64,000 nt of DNA, taken from contig JAMFSU010000011.1 of NCBI GenBank assembly GCA_026225475.1, forward strand, positions 1 to 64,000. The letters run 5' to 3'. The position numbers were made by a program, and so were the translations under genes. Source of the DNA: Duganella sp. Its GTDB lineage: Bacteria > Pseudomonadota > Gammaproteobacteria > Burkholderiales > Burkholderiaceae_D. Under the pieces are notes generated by a model that saw nothing but the letters and a program-made list of their open reading frames with translations, did no database searches and was not told where the DNA came from. This document shows, piece after piece, positions 19,039 through 27,628 of the stretch. Within the stretch, counting starts at the first letter, position 1. Each line of letters starts with the position of its first letter.

Positions 19039-19740
19039 ATGCTCGATCACGCAGGCAATATTGTTTTCGTTGAAGATGATGCCCATATCCGCAAGCTGGT
19101 GCGCGGGGCGCTGGAACAGGAAGGTTTCATTGTGCATGAAGCGCGCACTGCACGCGAAGGCATGGTCGAAGCTGGCACGCGCAAGCCGGATCTGGTGATC
19201 CTTGATCTTGGCCTGCCCGATCTCGACGGCAAGCAAGTCATTACCGATATCCGCTCCTGGAGCGATGTGCCGATTGTGATCTTGTCGGCACGCACGCAGG
19301 AGACCGAAAAAGTTGAGGCGCTCAATGCCGGTGCCGATGATTATCTGACCAAGCCGTTCGGCATGCCGGAATTGCTGGCGCGTATCCGCGTGCAGTTGCG
19401 CCGGCGCAGTCAGGCTGGCACGACGACCGGCCGTTTCCGTCTGGGAGAATTGTTCATCGATTTGCCGGGACGCACTGTCAGCAAGCGGGGTGAGGCAATT
19501 CATCTGACCCAGATCGAACATCGATTGCTGGCCACGCTGTTGCGTGATGCTGGCCGTGTGATTACGCACCGGCAGTTGCTGGTGGCTGGTTGGGGACCGA
19601 GTCATACCGATGATCATCACTACTTGCGCATCTATATGCAGCGCCTGCGCCAGAAGCTGGAAGACGATGCTGCGCAACCGCGTTACCTGCTTACTGAAAT
19701 CGGCGTCGGCTATCGCGTGGTCGATGTCGAGCCGGATTGA
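19039..19740 (+). CDS. kdpE: Response regulator KdpE (OmpR family)
   Basis: A 233-residue regulator with a receiver domain (acidic pair D13-D14, phosphoacceptor D56 in LVILDLGLPDLDG, lysine in YLTKPFG) and an OmpR-type winged helix ending in LRQKLEDDAAQPRYLLTEIG and GVGYRVV. Phosphorylated KdpE activates the kdp promoter. It follows kdpD by 5 bases. A possible KdpE site lies before the operon at 11265. The stop codon falls inside a short hairpin (gagccgga / tccggctc, 19729-19749) with no T run. Confidence 0.95.
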   Translation: MLDHAGNIVFVEDDAHIRKLVRGALEQEGFIVHEARTAREGMVEAGTRKPDLVILDLGLPDLDGKQVITDIRSWSDVPIVILSARTQETEKVEALNAGADDYLTKPFGMPELLARIRVQLRRRSQAGTTTGRFRLGELFIDLPGRTVSKRGEAIHLTQIEHRLLATLLRDAGRVITHRQLLVAGWGPSHTDDHHYLRIYMQRLRQKLEDDAAQPRYLLTEIGVGYRVVDVEPD

Positions 19741-19771
19741 ATCCGGCTCGGCCAGGTGTGCTCAACGAAAC

Positions 19772-20143
19772 TTAAAGTTCCCTCCATAGATCGATCTGAC
19801 GTCGGATGGCGCCTGTATGGCCATCGCAGACGACGAAAATTTCATTGTCGCCGACACGCAGCAGGAAGCGGAAATATTCCGCCTCACCACGTTGCACATA
19901 ACTTTCACTTTCTATCCTGCCACGGTCGAAGGCCAGTTGACGCCCGCTCTTGCGGGCCAATTCGCCGGCCCGCTGGGTCAGGATCTGGCGGGCGCTATCG
20001 CGGCACGCGGCCATGTGCGCGCGTGCGGCGAACGACGGTTGTTCATCTTCTGGTGCGCGAAAGGGCACGACCGCCTGCGCCGATGAATATCCAGCGATAG
20101 ACAGGATGGCCAGCAATGCATAGCGGCAGGCGGTCTGGTTCAT
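19772..20143 (-). CDS. Hypothetical secreted protein, 123 aa
   Basis: A small exported protein with a signal peptide cut after SSAQA (about residue 24). The mature part has two cysteines (MAACRDSAR and IFVVCDGHTG) that may form a disulfide, and a basic central region. I do not recognise a family. It begins 8 bases after the stop of the TorF-type porin on the same strand, so it is probably translated from the same mRNA and works in the envelope. Confidence 0.7.
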   Translation of the reverse strand: MNQTACRYALLAILSIAGYSSAQAVVPFRAPEDEQPSFAARAHMAACRDSARQILTQRAGELARKSGRQLAFDRGRIESESYVQRGEAEYFRFLLRVGDNEIFVVCDGHTGAIRRQIDLWREL

Positions 20144-20151
20144 GGCAGGCC

Positions 20152-20940
20152 TCAGAAGGTACGTGATACCGATAGCACCAGATGGTCGCGTCCAAGGTTA
20201 ATACCCTTGACGGTGTAACCGGCATCGCTGGCGTTGCTGCCGGTGTAGTAAGCAGCGAGTACATAACCGGAAAAGTCGCGCGTGAGGCCGAGCTTCCAGT
20301 CGGTGTAGCTGAGGTTGCTGGCGTTGGGGCCGGTATAGCGCTGGCGTCCGAGATGGACTACGCCGGTGATGCCGGCCAACAGTGGCTGGCTGGCGCTCAG
20401 GTCGATATAGCTGCTGCCGCGCGTATCGGGGCTGCCGAAGGTGTTGCCGAGCGCATAGGAATAACGCAAGGTGATCCATTTGGCGTCCAGTCCGAAATAC
20501 AGTTCATTGGTGTCGGCCTTGGTGCTGCCGGCTGGATAGCTGCCCGGATAGGCGTAGTGCAACAGGCCAATGTCGGTGCCCAGCCAGTCGCTGACGGTAT
20601 ATTTGTAGCCGCCGTAGATATCTGCTTCCAGGCTGGCCGAAGCGCCAGGCGTGGCATCGCTGATCCAGCTGATGTTGGAGGCCCACAGGCCGGCATATAG
20701 CCCGCTGGCATGCGCCAGATCGAAGCCGCCTTGCAGGGCTGGTTTTTCATTGGTCTGGGTCAGACCGCGAAACACGTATTGGCTATACAGACCGAGGTTG
20801 GCGCTGCTGCTCCAGTCGGAGGGCGTGCTGACAGTTGCAGCATCGGCCGCCGGCGCGTCACTTTGTTGTGCGCTGGCTGGCAGCAGATGCAATAGCAGGG
20901 CGGCGGCAATGCCGCTCAGGCGAAAAAATCCGGATGTCAT
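20152..20940 (-). CDS. TorF-family putative porin
   Basis: A 262-residue outer-membrane protein with a signal peptide ending in LLPASAQ. The mature sequence matches the TorF/TIGR02001 pattern: LGLYSQYVFRGLTQTNEKPA, then alternating beta-strands (GLYAGLWASNISWI, LEADIYGGYKYT, TDIGLLHYAYPG) and an aromatic C-terminal strand ending in SVSRTF, as in beta-barrels. Such proteins are predicted porins; substrate unknown. A GGAG ribosome site precedes the ATG. Confidence 0.88.
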   Translation of the reverse strand: MTSGFFRLSGIAAALLLHLLPASAQQSDAPAADAATVSTPSDWSSSANLGLYSQYVFRGLTQTNEKPALQGGFDLAHASGLYAGLWASNISWISDATPGASASLEADIYGGYKYTVSDWLGTDIGLLHYAYPGSYPAGSTKADTNELYFGLDAKWITLRYSYALGNTFGSPDTRGSSYIDLSASQPLLAGITGVVHLGRQRYTGPNASNLSYTDWKLGLTRDFSGYVLAAYYTGSNASDAGYTVKGINLGRDHLVLSVSRTF

Positions 20941-21044
20941 TGTTGGTACTCCACAGGTGGGTTGATGTGGAGTACACGATAGGCAATGCGGCGTTTAATC
21001 CTTATAAAACTTTGCCCTGTGCGGATAAACGCGCCGTAAAAAGC

Positions 21045-21445
21045 TTACAGCCCCAGCACCGCTTCCAGGTCTTCTTCTTCGCTTGGCGGGGGCGACATGT
21101 CGAGTACCGCTTCGATGTGGTTGAGATGTTCGATCATGCTGGCCACCGCTTGTTCGACACGGCCGGCGGCAATCGCATCGATGATCAGGCAGGTCAGCGA
21201 GGCCAGCTCGCGCATCATTTTACTCATGACCTGGTTGTCGACCAGATCGGCGATGCGGATGTGGAATTTCCCCGACAGACAAATGATGGCGCGGCGGTCG
21301 TTGGTCGCGCGTGCTTCGGTTTCCAGTGCCACATGGGTGCGCAGTTGTTGCAGTTGGCTAGCGCCGGTGTGTTCGCACAGATGGCGCTGCAGCGCCGGTT
21401 CGATCAGACGCCGGGCTGGCGATGCCAATATTGCCATCAGGAATC
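21045..21445 (-). pseudogene. Remnant of FadR/GntR-type regulator (FCD domain only)
   Basis: The reverse strand encodes a recognisable FCD ligand-binding domain: ARRLIEPALQRHLCEH, then CLSGKFHIRIADLVDNQVMS, and VASMIEHLNHIEAVLDM near the end. The N-terminal winged helix is absent; upstream of about 21445 the frame runs into sequence antisense to a dihydropyrimidinase tail. Compared with the family, about 20 residues are missing between SLTCLI and IDAIAAGR, where a loop and an active-site histidine segment are expected. The frame stays open to 21551, but the product could not bind DNA. Loss of function is inferred from family architecture. Confidence 0.7.
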
Positions 21446-21476
21446 CGCACAAGGAAGTGGTGATTCGCAAGAAGCC

Positions 21477-21653
21477 TTGCATCACAATGTCGATTACACG
21501 CCCTATGCAGGGCTTAGCGTGACCGGCTGGCCGTGCATGACCTTGTCGCATGGTGAAGTGGTGTATGACGGCGTGGCACCTCAGGGCAAAGCACGGCGAG
21601 GTGCATTTCTACCCTGCGGTTTGTCGGATCCCGCGCGCCCACGCAAACGATGA
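21477..21653 (+). pseudogene. 3' remnant of dihydropyrimidinase/hydantoinase gene
   Basis: The forward frame encodes the C-terminal end of a dihydropyrimidinase: ALHHNVDYTPYAGLSVTGWP, then MTLSHGEVVYDG, and a basic tail ending in PARPRKR before TGA. In intact enzymes this segment ends a chain of about 470-490 residues. The 5' part, including all metal ligands, is gone, and sequence upstream belongs to the FCD regulator remnant on the other strand. The join between the two remnants is between about 21440 and 21477. Confidence 0.7.
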
Positions 21654-21888
21654 ACAAGAATGGCTCGTCGTGCATTTCGGTCCACAGGACTACGCGTCTG
21701 ACGTGTGCATGACATGGTGCTACGTAAGACATGTGCATACGCAACACTGTGGTTATTTGGCCCTATGGCTCACTTTTTCCCTGATATGTACGGTTTCTAA
21801 TTGTCGATAACAAATACCTGGTGCTAGCATCACGCCGGGTACATCTTCGACCATTTCTGATGTGCCCGGTTTATAGAAAGTGGGGCAT

Positions 21889-22617
21889 ATGAAAAAGAAA
21901 CTGATCATCAGCGCCATCGCCTTGTATGGCGCGCTGGGGATGTCGTCGGCGTTTGCCGCCGGCGCCATGGATGTGGACGATGCACAAGTACTCGACGCCA
22001 ACAAGTGCCAGCTGGAAAGCTGGGCCAAGTTCAACCGCGACGGTACCGAACGTTGGCTCAATCCCTCCTGCAATCTGACTGGTAATCTGGAAATTTCCTG
22101 GGGCAATGGCTGGCAACGCGATGGTGCCGGCATGTATCTGGCCAACAGTCAGTTGCAAGGCAAGACTGTCTTCAAGGAAATGGTACCCAATGGCATTGGT
22201 ATTGGCATGCTGGCCGGGGTGGTGCGCCAGACCGATGCGATTGACGATAACGATCCCACGGCGGCGCGTCAGCGTTCATGGAATGTTTATTCACGCTTGC
22301 TGACGTCGTTCTCGTTCAACGACGATGACGTGCTGCTGCATACCAATCTTGGCTTCAATCGCCTCGGCAAGGAGCGCACCACGCGACTGACCTGGGGTTT
22401 GGGAAATGAAACCAAGTTGTTTGACAAGTTGTCATTCATCGGCGAAGTGTTCGGTGAAAACAAGGGCAAACCATCCTATCAGGCGGGTATTCGCGCCACG
22501 CTGATACCTGATCACGTGGAACTCGACCTGACCACCGGCAATAGCTTTGGCAGTCAGACGCAGGGGCGCTATTTCGTGCTCGGGCTACGCTTCATCTCAC
22601 CGACATTGCTGCGCTGA
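21889..22617 (+). CDS. Predicted outer-membrane beta-barrel protein
   Basis: A 242-residue exported protein with a signal peptide (KKKLIISAIALYGALGMSSA, then FAAG). The mature chain has alternating beta-strands (NLEISWGNGWQ, WNVYSRLLTSFSF, VLLHTNLGFNRLG, TTRLTWGLGNET, LSFIGEVFGE) and an aromatic and leucine-rich last strand, as in outer-membrane barrels of about eight to twelve strands. Two cysteines in the N-terminal part (NKCQ, PSCN) may form a disulfide. The ATG at 21889 follows GTGGGG. The family is not recognised; substrate unknown. Confidence 0.75.
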   Translation: MKKKLIISAIALYGALGMSSAFAAGAMDVDDAQVLDANKCQLESWAKFNRDGTERWLNPSCNLTGNLEISWGNGWQRDGAGMYLANSQLQGKTVFKEMVPNGIGIGMLAGVVRQTDAIDDNDPTAARQRSWNVYSRLLTSFSFNDDDVLLHTNLGFNRLGKERTTRLTWGLGNETKLFDKLSFIGEVFGENKGKPSYQAGIRATLIPDHVELDLTTGNSFGSQTQGRYFVLGLRFISPTLLR

Positions 22618-22731
22618 GCTTGGCGCAACGGTCCTGTCCACGACTGCGGGCAGGACTTGCCTTTCTGCTATTGTTTTTAATTCATGGCCAGGCTCGTGGT
22701 AAATTACGCTTGGTGCATGCAGCAGCACGCA

Positions 22732-22847
22732 AGAGCAGCTAACAAAACCTTCGCATTTTCCGCGCCACTGGCGTCGCTTCTGCGATATCTCGATTGCGCA
22801 TCCCCAGCTTAGCCTGTGGGACCTCGCGCTGTTTTGTTAGCTGTTCT
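22732..22847. repeat. 116-bp element with 17-bp inverted ends (attC-like or MITE-like)
   Basis: The ends agagcagctaacaaaac (22732-22748) and gttttgttagctgttct (22831-22847) are inverted repeats with one mismatch. The 82 bases between contain no ORF. The gap of about 307 bases between the beta-barrel gene and the CNNM/CBS gene is largely occupied by this element. Length and folded ends resemble integron attC sites, but the core does not match GTTRRRY exactly. Confidence 0.6.
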
Positions 22848-22924
22848 TCAGAATCGTGTTCGCGCTGTGGCGAATGTAGTTCAGGTATGCACCAACCTCT
22901 CCACTACCCCCATAGGAACCCTCG

Positions 22925-24262
22925 TTGGAAAACATTTTACTGATCGTCGCGGCCCTCTTTCTGGTCGCGCTGAACGGTTTTTTCGTTGCAGCTGAATTCG
23001 GTCTGGTCAAACTGCGGCAGACCCGCATCCGGGCTATCGTCAAAACGCAAGGCCTGCGTGGTCGCATTCTGGCCATCGTCCACAATCAACTCGACGCTTA
23101 CCTGTCCGCCTGTCAGCTTGGCATTACGCTGGCTTCGCTGGGACTGGGCTGGATCGGCGAACCGGCTTTTGCCAGCTTGCTGGAACCGGTGTTCGTGCTG
23201 CTGGGTGTCGCCTCGCCCGAGCTGATCCATGGCGTGTCGTTTGTCTTTGCCTTTCTGATTATTTCGTTCTTGCACATTGTGGTCGGTGAGCTGGCACCGA
23301 AGTCGATGGCCATACGCAGCCCGGAACGGATCGGCCTGTGGTGTGCGATGCCGCTATATGGCTTTTACTGGCTGATGTATCCGGCTATCTGGCTGCTCAA
23401 CAAGAGCGCCAACTGGGTGTTGCGTGTGAGCGGTCTGGGGAGTGCCAGCGGCCACGATGCGCATTATTCGTCCGATGAACTGAAATTGATTTTGCGTTCT
23501 GGCGCCAACGAAGCCAAGACCGCCAAGGGCGGCAAGAATGGCAAGTTCACGCGCGACGAATGGAATGTGCTGGCTCATTCACTTGATTTCGGCGACCTCA
23601 AGGTGGCCGACTTGATGCGTCCGGCCAACGAAATCGTCGGTTTGAGTGCCGCCAACAGCCATCAGGAAAACCTTGAAATCATCTATCGCAACCGTTTCAG
23701 CCGCTATCCGTATTTTGATGCCGAGCATCAGGAAGTACAGGGATTGTTGCATTTGAAGGACGTCTTCATCGCCCAGCAGGACGGCAAGGCTATCTCCAGT
23801 TTGACCAGCTATCTGCGGCCGGTGCAATACATTGCACCAAGCCTGTCGGCGCAGGAATTGCTGCGCCGTTTTCGCACCGGCTCACCACATTTCGCCATCA
23901 TTGGTCGCGAGGGCCAGCCACCGCTGGGTTTCGTCACGCTCGATAATCTGTTGAGCGTGCTGGTGGGTGAGATTCGCGATGAATTCCGCCATACCAACAA
24001 TGAATGGACGCGTCAGGATGACGGCACCTTGCTGGGTAAGGGCAGTCTGCCGATTGTGACGCTGGAGCAGATGCTGGGCATTGACCTGGAATACGATGAA
24101 AGCGTTGATTCAGTCGGTGGCCTGCTGATGGAACAACTCGGCGAAGTACCCACGGAAGGTCAGCGCGTGAGTTTCAGTGCCTTTGATCTCGAAGTCATCA
24201 AGATGAAGGGGCCGAAGATTTTGTCGGTCAGGGTTTATCCAAAGATGCCGGATGGGGAGTGA
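22925..24262 (+). CDS. CNNM/CBS-domain membrane protein (TlyC/YtfL family)
   Basis: A 445-residue protein: DUF21/CNNM transmembrane domain (residues 1 to about 180, with AALFLVALNGFFVAAEFGLV and VGELAPKSMAIRSPERIGL), a pair of CBS domains about 205-335 (VADLMRPANEIVGL, YPYFDAEHQEVQGLLHLKDV), and a C-terminal transporter-associated CorC/HlyC domain. Old names call these hemolysins; current evidence for the family points to Mg2+/Co2+ efflux or ion homeostasis. It starts with TTG after a TAGGAAC site. Two terminators follow. Confidence 0.88.
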   Translation: MENILLIVAALFLVALNGFFVAAEFGLVKLRQTRIRAIVKTQGLRGRILAIVHNQLDAYLSACQLGITLASLGLGWIGEPAFASLLEPVFVLLGVASPELIHGVSFVFAFLIISFLHIVVGELAPKSMAIRSPERIGLWCAMPLYGFYWLMYPAIWLLNKSANWVLRVSGLGSASGHDAHYSSDELKLILRSGANEAKTAKGGKNGKFTRDEWNVLAHSLDFGDLKVADLMRPANEIVGLSAANSHQENLEIIYRNRFSRYPYFDAEHQEVQGLLHLKDVFIAQQDGKAISSLTSYLRPVQYIAPSLSAQELLRRFRTGSPHFAIIGREGQPPLGFVTLDNLLSVLVGEIRDEFRHTNNEWTRQDDGTLLGKGSLPIVTLEQMLGIDLEYDESVDSVGGLLMEQLGEVPTEGQRVSFSAFDLEVIKMKGPKILSVRVYPKMPDGE

Positions 24263-24284
24263 TGCCAGGCAATGGCATCGTTTT
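24261..24284 (+). terminator. Terminator overlapping end of CNNM/CBS gene
   Basis: gatgcca / tggcatc with loop ggcaa, followed by GTTTT. The stem starts at the last bases of the stop codon. Confidence 0.6.
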
Positions 24285-24333
24285 GCCATGCAGCTTGTTG
24301 ACCTGAAGCTTTCATCCTAGATTCTGCATTGCG

Positions 24334-24359
24334 CGCCATGATTCGATCATGGCGTTTTT
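24334..24359 (+). terminator. Strong Rho-independent terminator
   Basis: The 9-bp stem cgccatgat / atcatggcg, with loop tcg, is followed by TTTTT. It isolates the CNNM/CBS gene from the accessory block downstream. The rest of 24360-24567 shows nothing I can name. Confidence 0.85.
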
Positions 24360-24567
24360 CTTCATGACACAGGGTGAGTCCGTCAGCCTGGCAGCGCGAT
24401 CCAATCGCACTAATGTCGAGTGTACTTCAGTACAAGTCCACACCTCTCAATACATCAAGTCGTCTAAGGTAGCGTTGCGTGGTTTGCGCCGTCCAGCGCG
24501 ATTGCGTCGTCATTTCATGGCGTGTAGATAACCAACGAGCGCTGCTCATATTGTTAAGGAATGTAGG

Positions 24568-25623
24568 ATGAGTCAACAAACACGAATTTCACGATTTCAA
24601 ATCGCCCCGCTGGGAGCCGGCCCGGGCTTTTTGTACGCTAACGGACGTCAACAACTGGCCATCATGGTCAGCATCGGGGTGGAGGAGCGCGAGTCTGACT
24701 TCGAACAATGGCGCCCAAGACAGATGACTGTGCTGGAACGGCAGACGCTGACCTTGATGGATATCGTGGGCCAGGCTCCGCAACCACCCGAAGGCTGGAC
24801 GGTGACTACTAGCATGGGTGAGTTCGATCCAGGACCTATGTTTGCGGACGCTGTCTCCTGGCTACCGGAGATGGATGCAATCCTTGCAACGACAGCGGGA
24901 CCATTTTCGCAACCGCCGGCCATTGCCTCCGCAATCGGTGACGACATTCTGCTTTATTTGAGTACCACGGTAGTGCAACAGCGCAGATTCGTGGCGGCAG
25001 TGGAAATTGACGGCATTGGTTTGGTGACAACGAACATGAACTTGCAGGGTGTCATCTTCGGTTCTTTTTTCGATGTTCTCTCCAGAGCACCAAAGCGCAT
25101 CCATGCCAGAGAGTTGACGCGTCAGGTAGAGGCCATCTTACCCGCTGGCAGTCATGGCTGGCGCGCAGCGCAGCAATTTTCATTCAACCTGCCGCAGCAG
25201 GTGAGCGTCATACAGGAAGCGATCAGTGGTGGGGTAGAGGTGCGTCCAGAAGGTGTCGATCATCATCAAATGCTGCGTCAAGGCAATCAGTTCTACGGCG
25301 TGTTGCCGACCTTGCTGGACGATCGTATCGATCAATTGACGCCATTGCAAATCACGGGAAAATTGCCAAACGAGAGCAATCTTGAAGAGCGAGACGTGCC
25401 AATACGGTTCAGCGGCTCAGGACTCATCCGCGCCTATCGATTTGTGGATGCCGCCGCCTGGGAAACGCGAGCAGCAGATAGTCCCTGCGTGGTGTCCTTG
25501 ATGGATCGCGCGGGCAATGAGTCTGTTTTCGAAGTCTTCGCCAATCCGGCGAACAATGAGGTGTACATTCGGGACAGGATAACGTCCTCGGTCGCTGCTG
25601 CGGACGTCGCAGTGACGCCTTAA
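24568..25623 (+). CDS. Unknown protein A, paralogue of A' (FLYANGRQQL family)
   Basis: A 351-residue soluble protein with no signal peptide. I do not recognise its function. It shares a full-length layout with the gene at 26610: FLYANGRQQL at residues 21-30, WRPRQ, LTLMD, a PPEGWTV segment, a central EIDGIGLVTT strand, a region with HGWRAAQQF and VSVIQEAISGG, and a C-terminal block GLIRAYRFVD...VSLMDRAGNES...VYIRD. The first and last blocks look like beta-sandwich (Ig-like) domains. Ribosome site AAGGAA precedes the ATG. Linked to an RHS gene downstream; possibly a partner of that protein, which is inference. Confidence 0.75.
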   Translation: MSQQTRISRFQIAPLGAGPGFLYANGRQQLAIMVSIGVEERESDFEQWRPRQMTVLERQTLTLMDIVGQAPQPPEGWTVTTSMGEFDPGPMFADAVSWLPEMDAILATTAGPFSQPPAIASAIGDDILLYLSTTVVQQRRFVAAVEIDGIGLVTTNMNLQGVIFGSFFDVLSRAPKRIHARELTRQVEAILPAGSHGWRAAQQFSFNLPQQVSVIQEAISGGVEVRPEGVDHHQMLRQGNQFYGVLPTLLDDRIDQLTPLQITGKLPNESNLEERDVPIRFSGSGLIRAYRFVDAAAWETRAADSPCVVSLMDRAGNESVFEVFANPANNEVYIRDRITSSVAAADVAVTP

Positions 25624-25810
25624 AATGCAGGCCTGCGATAAAGCAATAGTGCAAGACATCTAACCTCAACAATCAGCGATGAACTCAGTTTTCTCGTAGA
25701 CGGCTATTGATTTTTCAGGCGTTCCGACCTTGCTCCGTCCGCCATCGACTCTGCCTGCCATATCAACTTCTCCTCTTTGTACTTCATCAGGGAAATTGTA
25801 TTTAAAAAAA

Positions 25811-25835
25811 TAAAACACCCCCTCTTCGTAGGGGG
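25811..25835 (-). terminator. C/G-run hairpin, possible minus-strand terminator
   Basis: ccccct / aggggg with loop cttcgt. Read on the minus strand it is followed by TGTTTTATTTTTTT. No minus-strand gene is evident to its right, so it may mark a lost gene or be a structural signal. The 425-base gap 25624-26048 holds this hairpin and no gene I can support. Confidence 0.4.
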
Positions 25836-26048
25836 GGAAGTTCTTCCTATGGGGTCTAAAGTGTCCTTTGTCGACGCGATAGCGCCGATATTCCTGTCGA
25901 TGTTCAGGAGCACTTGACGGTGACTTTGGAGTATCGACTAGTGAGGCGATTGTATCCATGTGGTGAGCACTCGACGAGTAACGGGGCTATCCGCAGCGCG
26001 ATACCAATTGACTTTCATTGGCGTATTTTCTTAAAAAGAGAGGCTGGT

Positions 26049-26594
26049 ATGCGATTTATTATTCCCTATATCAATGATGCTTTGTTTAAGGGGGCTGATG
26101 AAGGCAATTGGCGAGGGCGTATACAAGCAGTGGGAGACGGTCGCGAGTGCGTGCCTGTTGTCTTCAACTACGAGCGGTACTTCATTGAATTTGAAAAGTC
26201 GTCCTGGCTTCGCGGTAACTGCAACTTTGAAGACAGTCTGTATAAAGATCACGAGGGCGACTATTTCCTGCCCAAAATGGATCATCGCGTTATCTCAATA
26301 TGGGCTGGTGTGAACCGTCAAATGGAGGACGTGAAGCAGCTTTGTGCCGTCGATCCTAATCAAGCTACTCTTCAAACAAGCGAGTTTTCGGCGCTGCTAG
26401 TAGAAGCAGTAATGGACTATTTTTCCAGTTATCCAAATGTGGATCAGTATTTCTTTGAAAGTGAACCGGGCTTCCGGCAACTTCTTGAACGGCAAATTTC
26501 CTTGCATGCTGCCCCCGGGATCGTCGTGTCGTGGCTCAATCAATTGGCGGCACCACATTACGGTTTTTCGTTGAAAAAAAGTAATGACTTTTGA
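26049..26594 (+). CDS. Unknown protein B, 181 aa
   Basis: A small soluble protein of unknown function. The ATG at 26049 is chosen because AAAGAGAGG precedes it; the frame also stays open back to 25914. The sequence is acidic with many aromatic residues, reads MRFIIPYINDALFKGADEG at the start and has a mostly helical second half (EFSALLVEAVMDYF, FRQLLERQISLH). No signal peptide, membrane helix or known motif. GC content is lower than in the core genes nearby. Gene A' begins 15 bases after its stop with a GGAGG site, so B and A' form an operon. Confidence 0.65.
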   Translation: MRFIIPYINDALFKGADEGNWRGRIQAVGDGRECVPVVFNYERYFIEFEKSSWLRGNCNFEDSLYKDHEGDYFLPKMDHRVISIWAGVNRQMEDVKQLCAVDPNQATLQTSEFSALLVEAVMDYFSSYPNVDQYFFESEPGFRQLLERQISLHAAPGIVVSWLNQLAAPHYGFSLKKSNDF

Positions 26595-26609
26595 TCGGAG
26601 GAAAAGGAA

Positions 26610-27575
26610 ATGACGGAAACACGCATAGACTTATTTACAATTAATTTACCAAACCCAGCATTTTTGTATGCCAATGGACGTCAACAACTTTTAGTCAACA
26701 TAGAGATCGTAGTGCAATACCGCCATAACAATGGCATCTGGTTGCCTCGGCAGTTGAGTCAGGCGGAGGTGCAGTCGTTAACCTTGGTTAATCCTAATGC
26801 CCCTGGGGCAACGCGGCCACCGGAAAATTGGTGGGCAGTAAGTGTCAGAAACGAATATCAACAAGGCAACGTAGGTCAGTTTTTCAGCGGAGAAATGGAG
26901 GATTCGGAGGGCGCTTTAACCAAGCGAGAACAACGCCAGGTTGAAAATGACAATTTATCTGGACAGCGAACTTTTGAGCGATTTCTAATGACAACCGCGG
27001 TCCAGCATATGAATTTTACTGCTGGTATCCAAATCGATGGACTAGGTTGGGTCACGGCTGCTGGAATTAATAACACTCAACGTTTTAGTTTTCAATCGAC
27101 GCCTGAGTTGAGAATTCGATCTGCTCAGTTGCAACGACGTGTTAACGAACTTCTTCACGACTATAATAAAGGCCATTGGCGAGGTCTGCACGAGGTGTAT
27201 TGGACTATGCCAAACCATATACCTATTCTGCGTGAAACTATCGAGGGTCAGAATAACGGGTCTCACCTCCGACAAACTGTGAATTTTCGTGAGCAATTTG
27301 CAGGAGTATTACGGACCCACGAATCGCGGACCGTTGTGCTGACTACGAATCAAATGACTGCGCCTTTCCCAGGTCGGTCACCTCCTCGGGAACCTAATCG
27401 CCAATTTCGTTTTAATAGCATTGGGTTGATAAGAACGTATTTTTTTTATGATAGCTATGTAACTGGACCGGGAGGACATAGAAACAACGTTGTTGTGACT
27501 CTGATCGATCGTGCAGGTAATAGATCACAATTTATTGTTTCTGGGCAAGGGCAAGCGTATATTCGAGATGCTTAA
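26610..27575 (+). CDS. Unknown protein A', paralogue of A (FLYANGRQQL family)
   Basis: A 321-residue soluble protein, a diverged paralogue of the product at 24568. Shared blocks are FLYANGRQQL, WLPRQ, LTLVN, PPENWWAV, IQIDGLGWVTA, GHWRGLHEV with IPILRETIEG, and the C-terminal GLIRTYFFYD...VVTLIDRAGNRS...AYIRD. The middle is divergent and the acidic segment after GEMEDSEGALTKREQ is unique. GC is low. A strong GGAGGAAAAGG ribosome site precedes the ATG. Together with A and the RHS protein it makes a candidate multi-component secreted or toxin-related system; role unknown. Confidence 0.75.
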   Translation: MTETRIDLFTINLPNPAFLYANGRQQLLVNIEIVVQYRHNNGIWLPRQLSQAEVQSLTLVNPNAPGATRPPENWWAVSVRNEYQQGNVGQFFSGEMEDSEGALTKREQRQVENDNLSGQRTFERFLMTTAVQHMNFTAGIQIDGLGWVTAAGINNTQRFSFQSTPELRIRSAQLQRRVNELLHDYNKGHWRGLHEVYWTMPNHIPILRETIEGQNNGSHLRQTVNFREQFAGVLRTHESRTVVLTTNQMTAPFPGRSPPREPNRQFRFNSIGLIRTYFFYDSYVTGPGGHRNNVVVTLIDRAGNRSQFIVSGQGQAYIRDA

Positions 27576-27628
27576 CTGCAAGCAAGCTCACCGTAAATCG
27601 TTGGCGCAAGATAATTGCAATTGCCGAT

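Noticed and set aside
22732-22847. Calling the 116-bp element a true integron attC site
   Set aside because: The R core does not fit GTTRRRY, there is no integrase and only one copy is seen, so it is listed only as attC-like.
24349-24531. 60-codon plus-strand frame after the CNNM/CBS gene
   Set aside because: It starts inside the strong terminator at 24334-24359, has no ribosome site and shows no protein-like pattern.
25666-25959. 97-codon minus-strand frame in the gap before protein B
   Set aside because: It contains the C/G-run hairpin with its A/T tract and has no recognisable domain. It may be a gene remnant, but there is too little to call.
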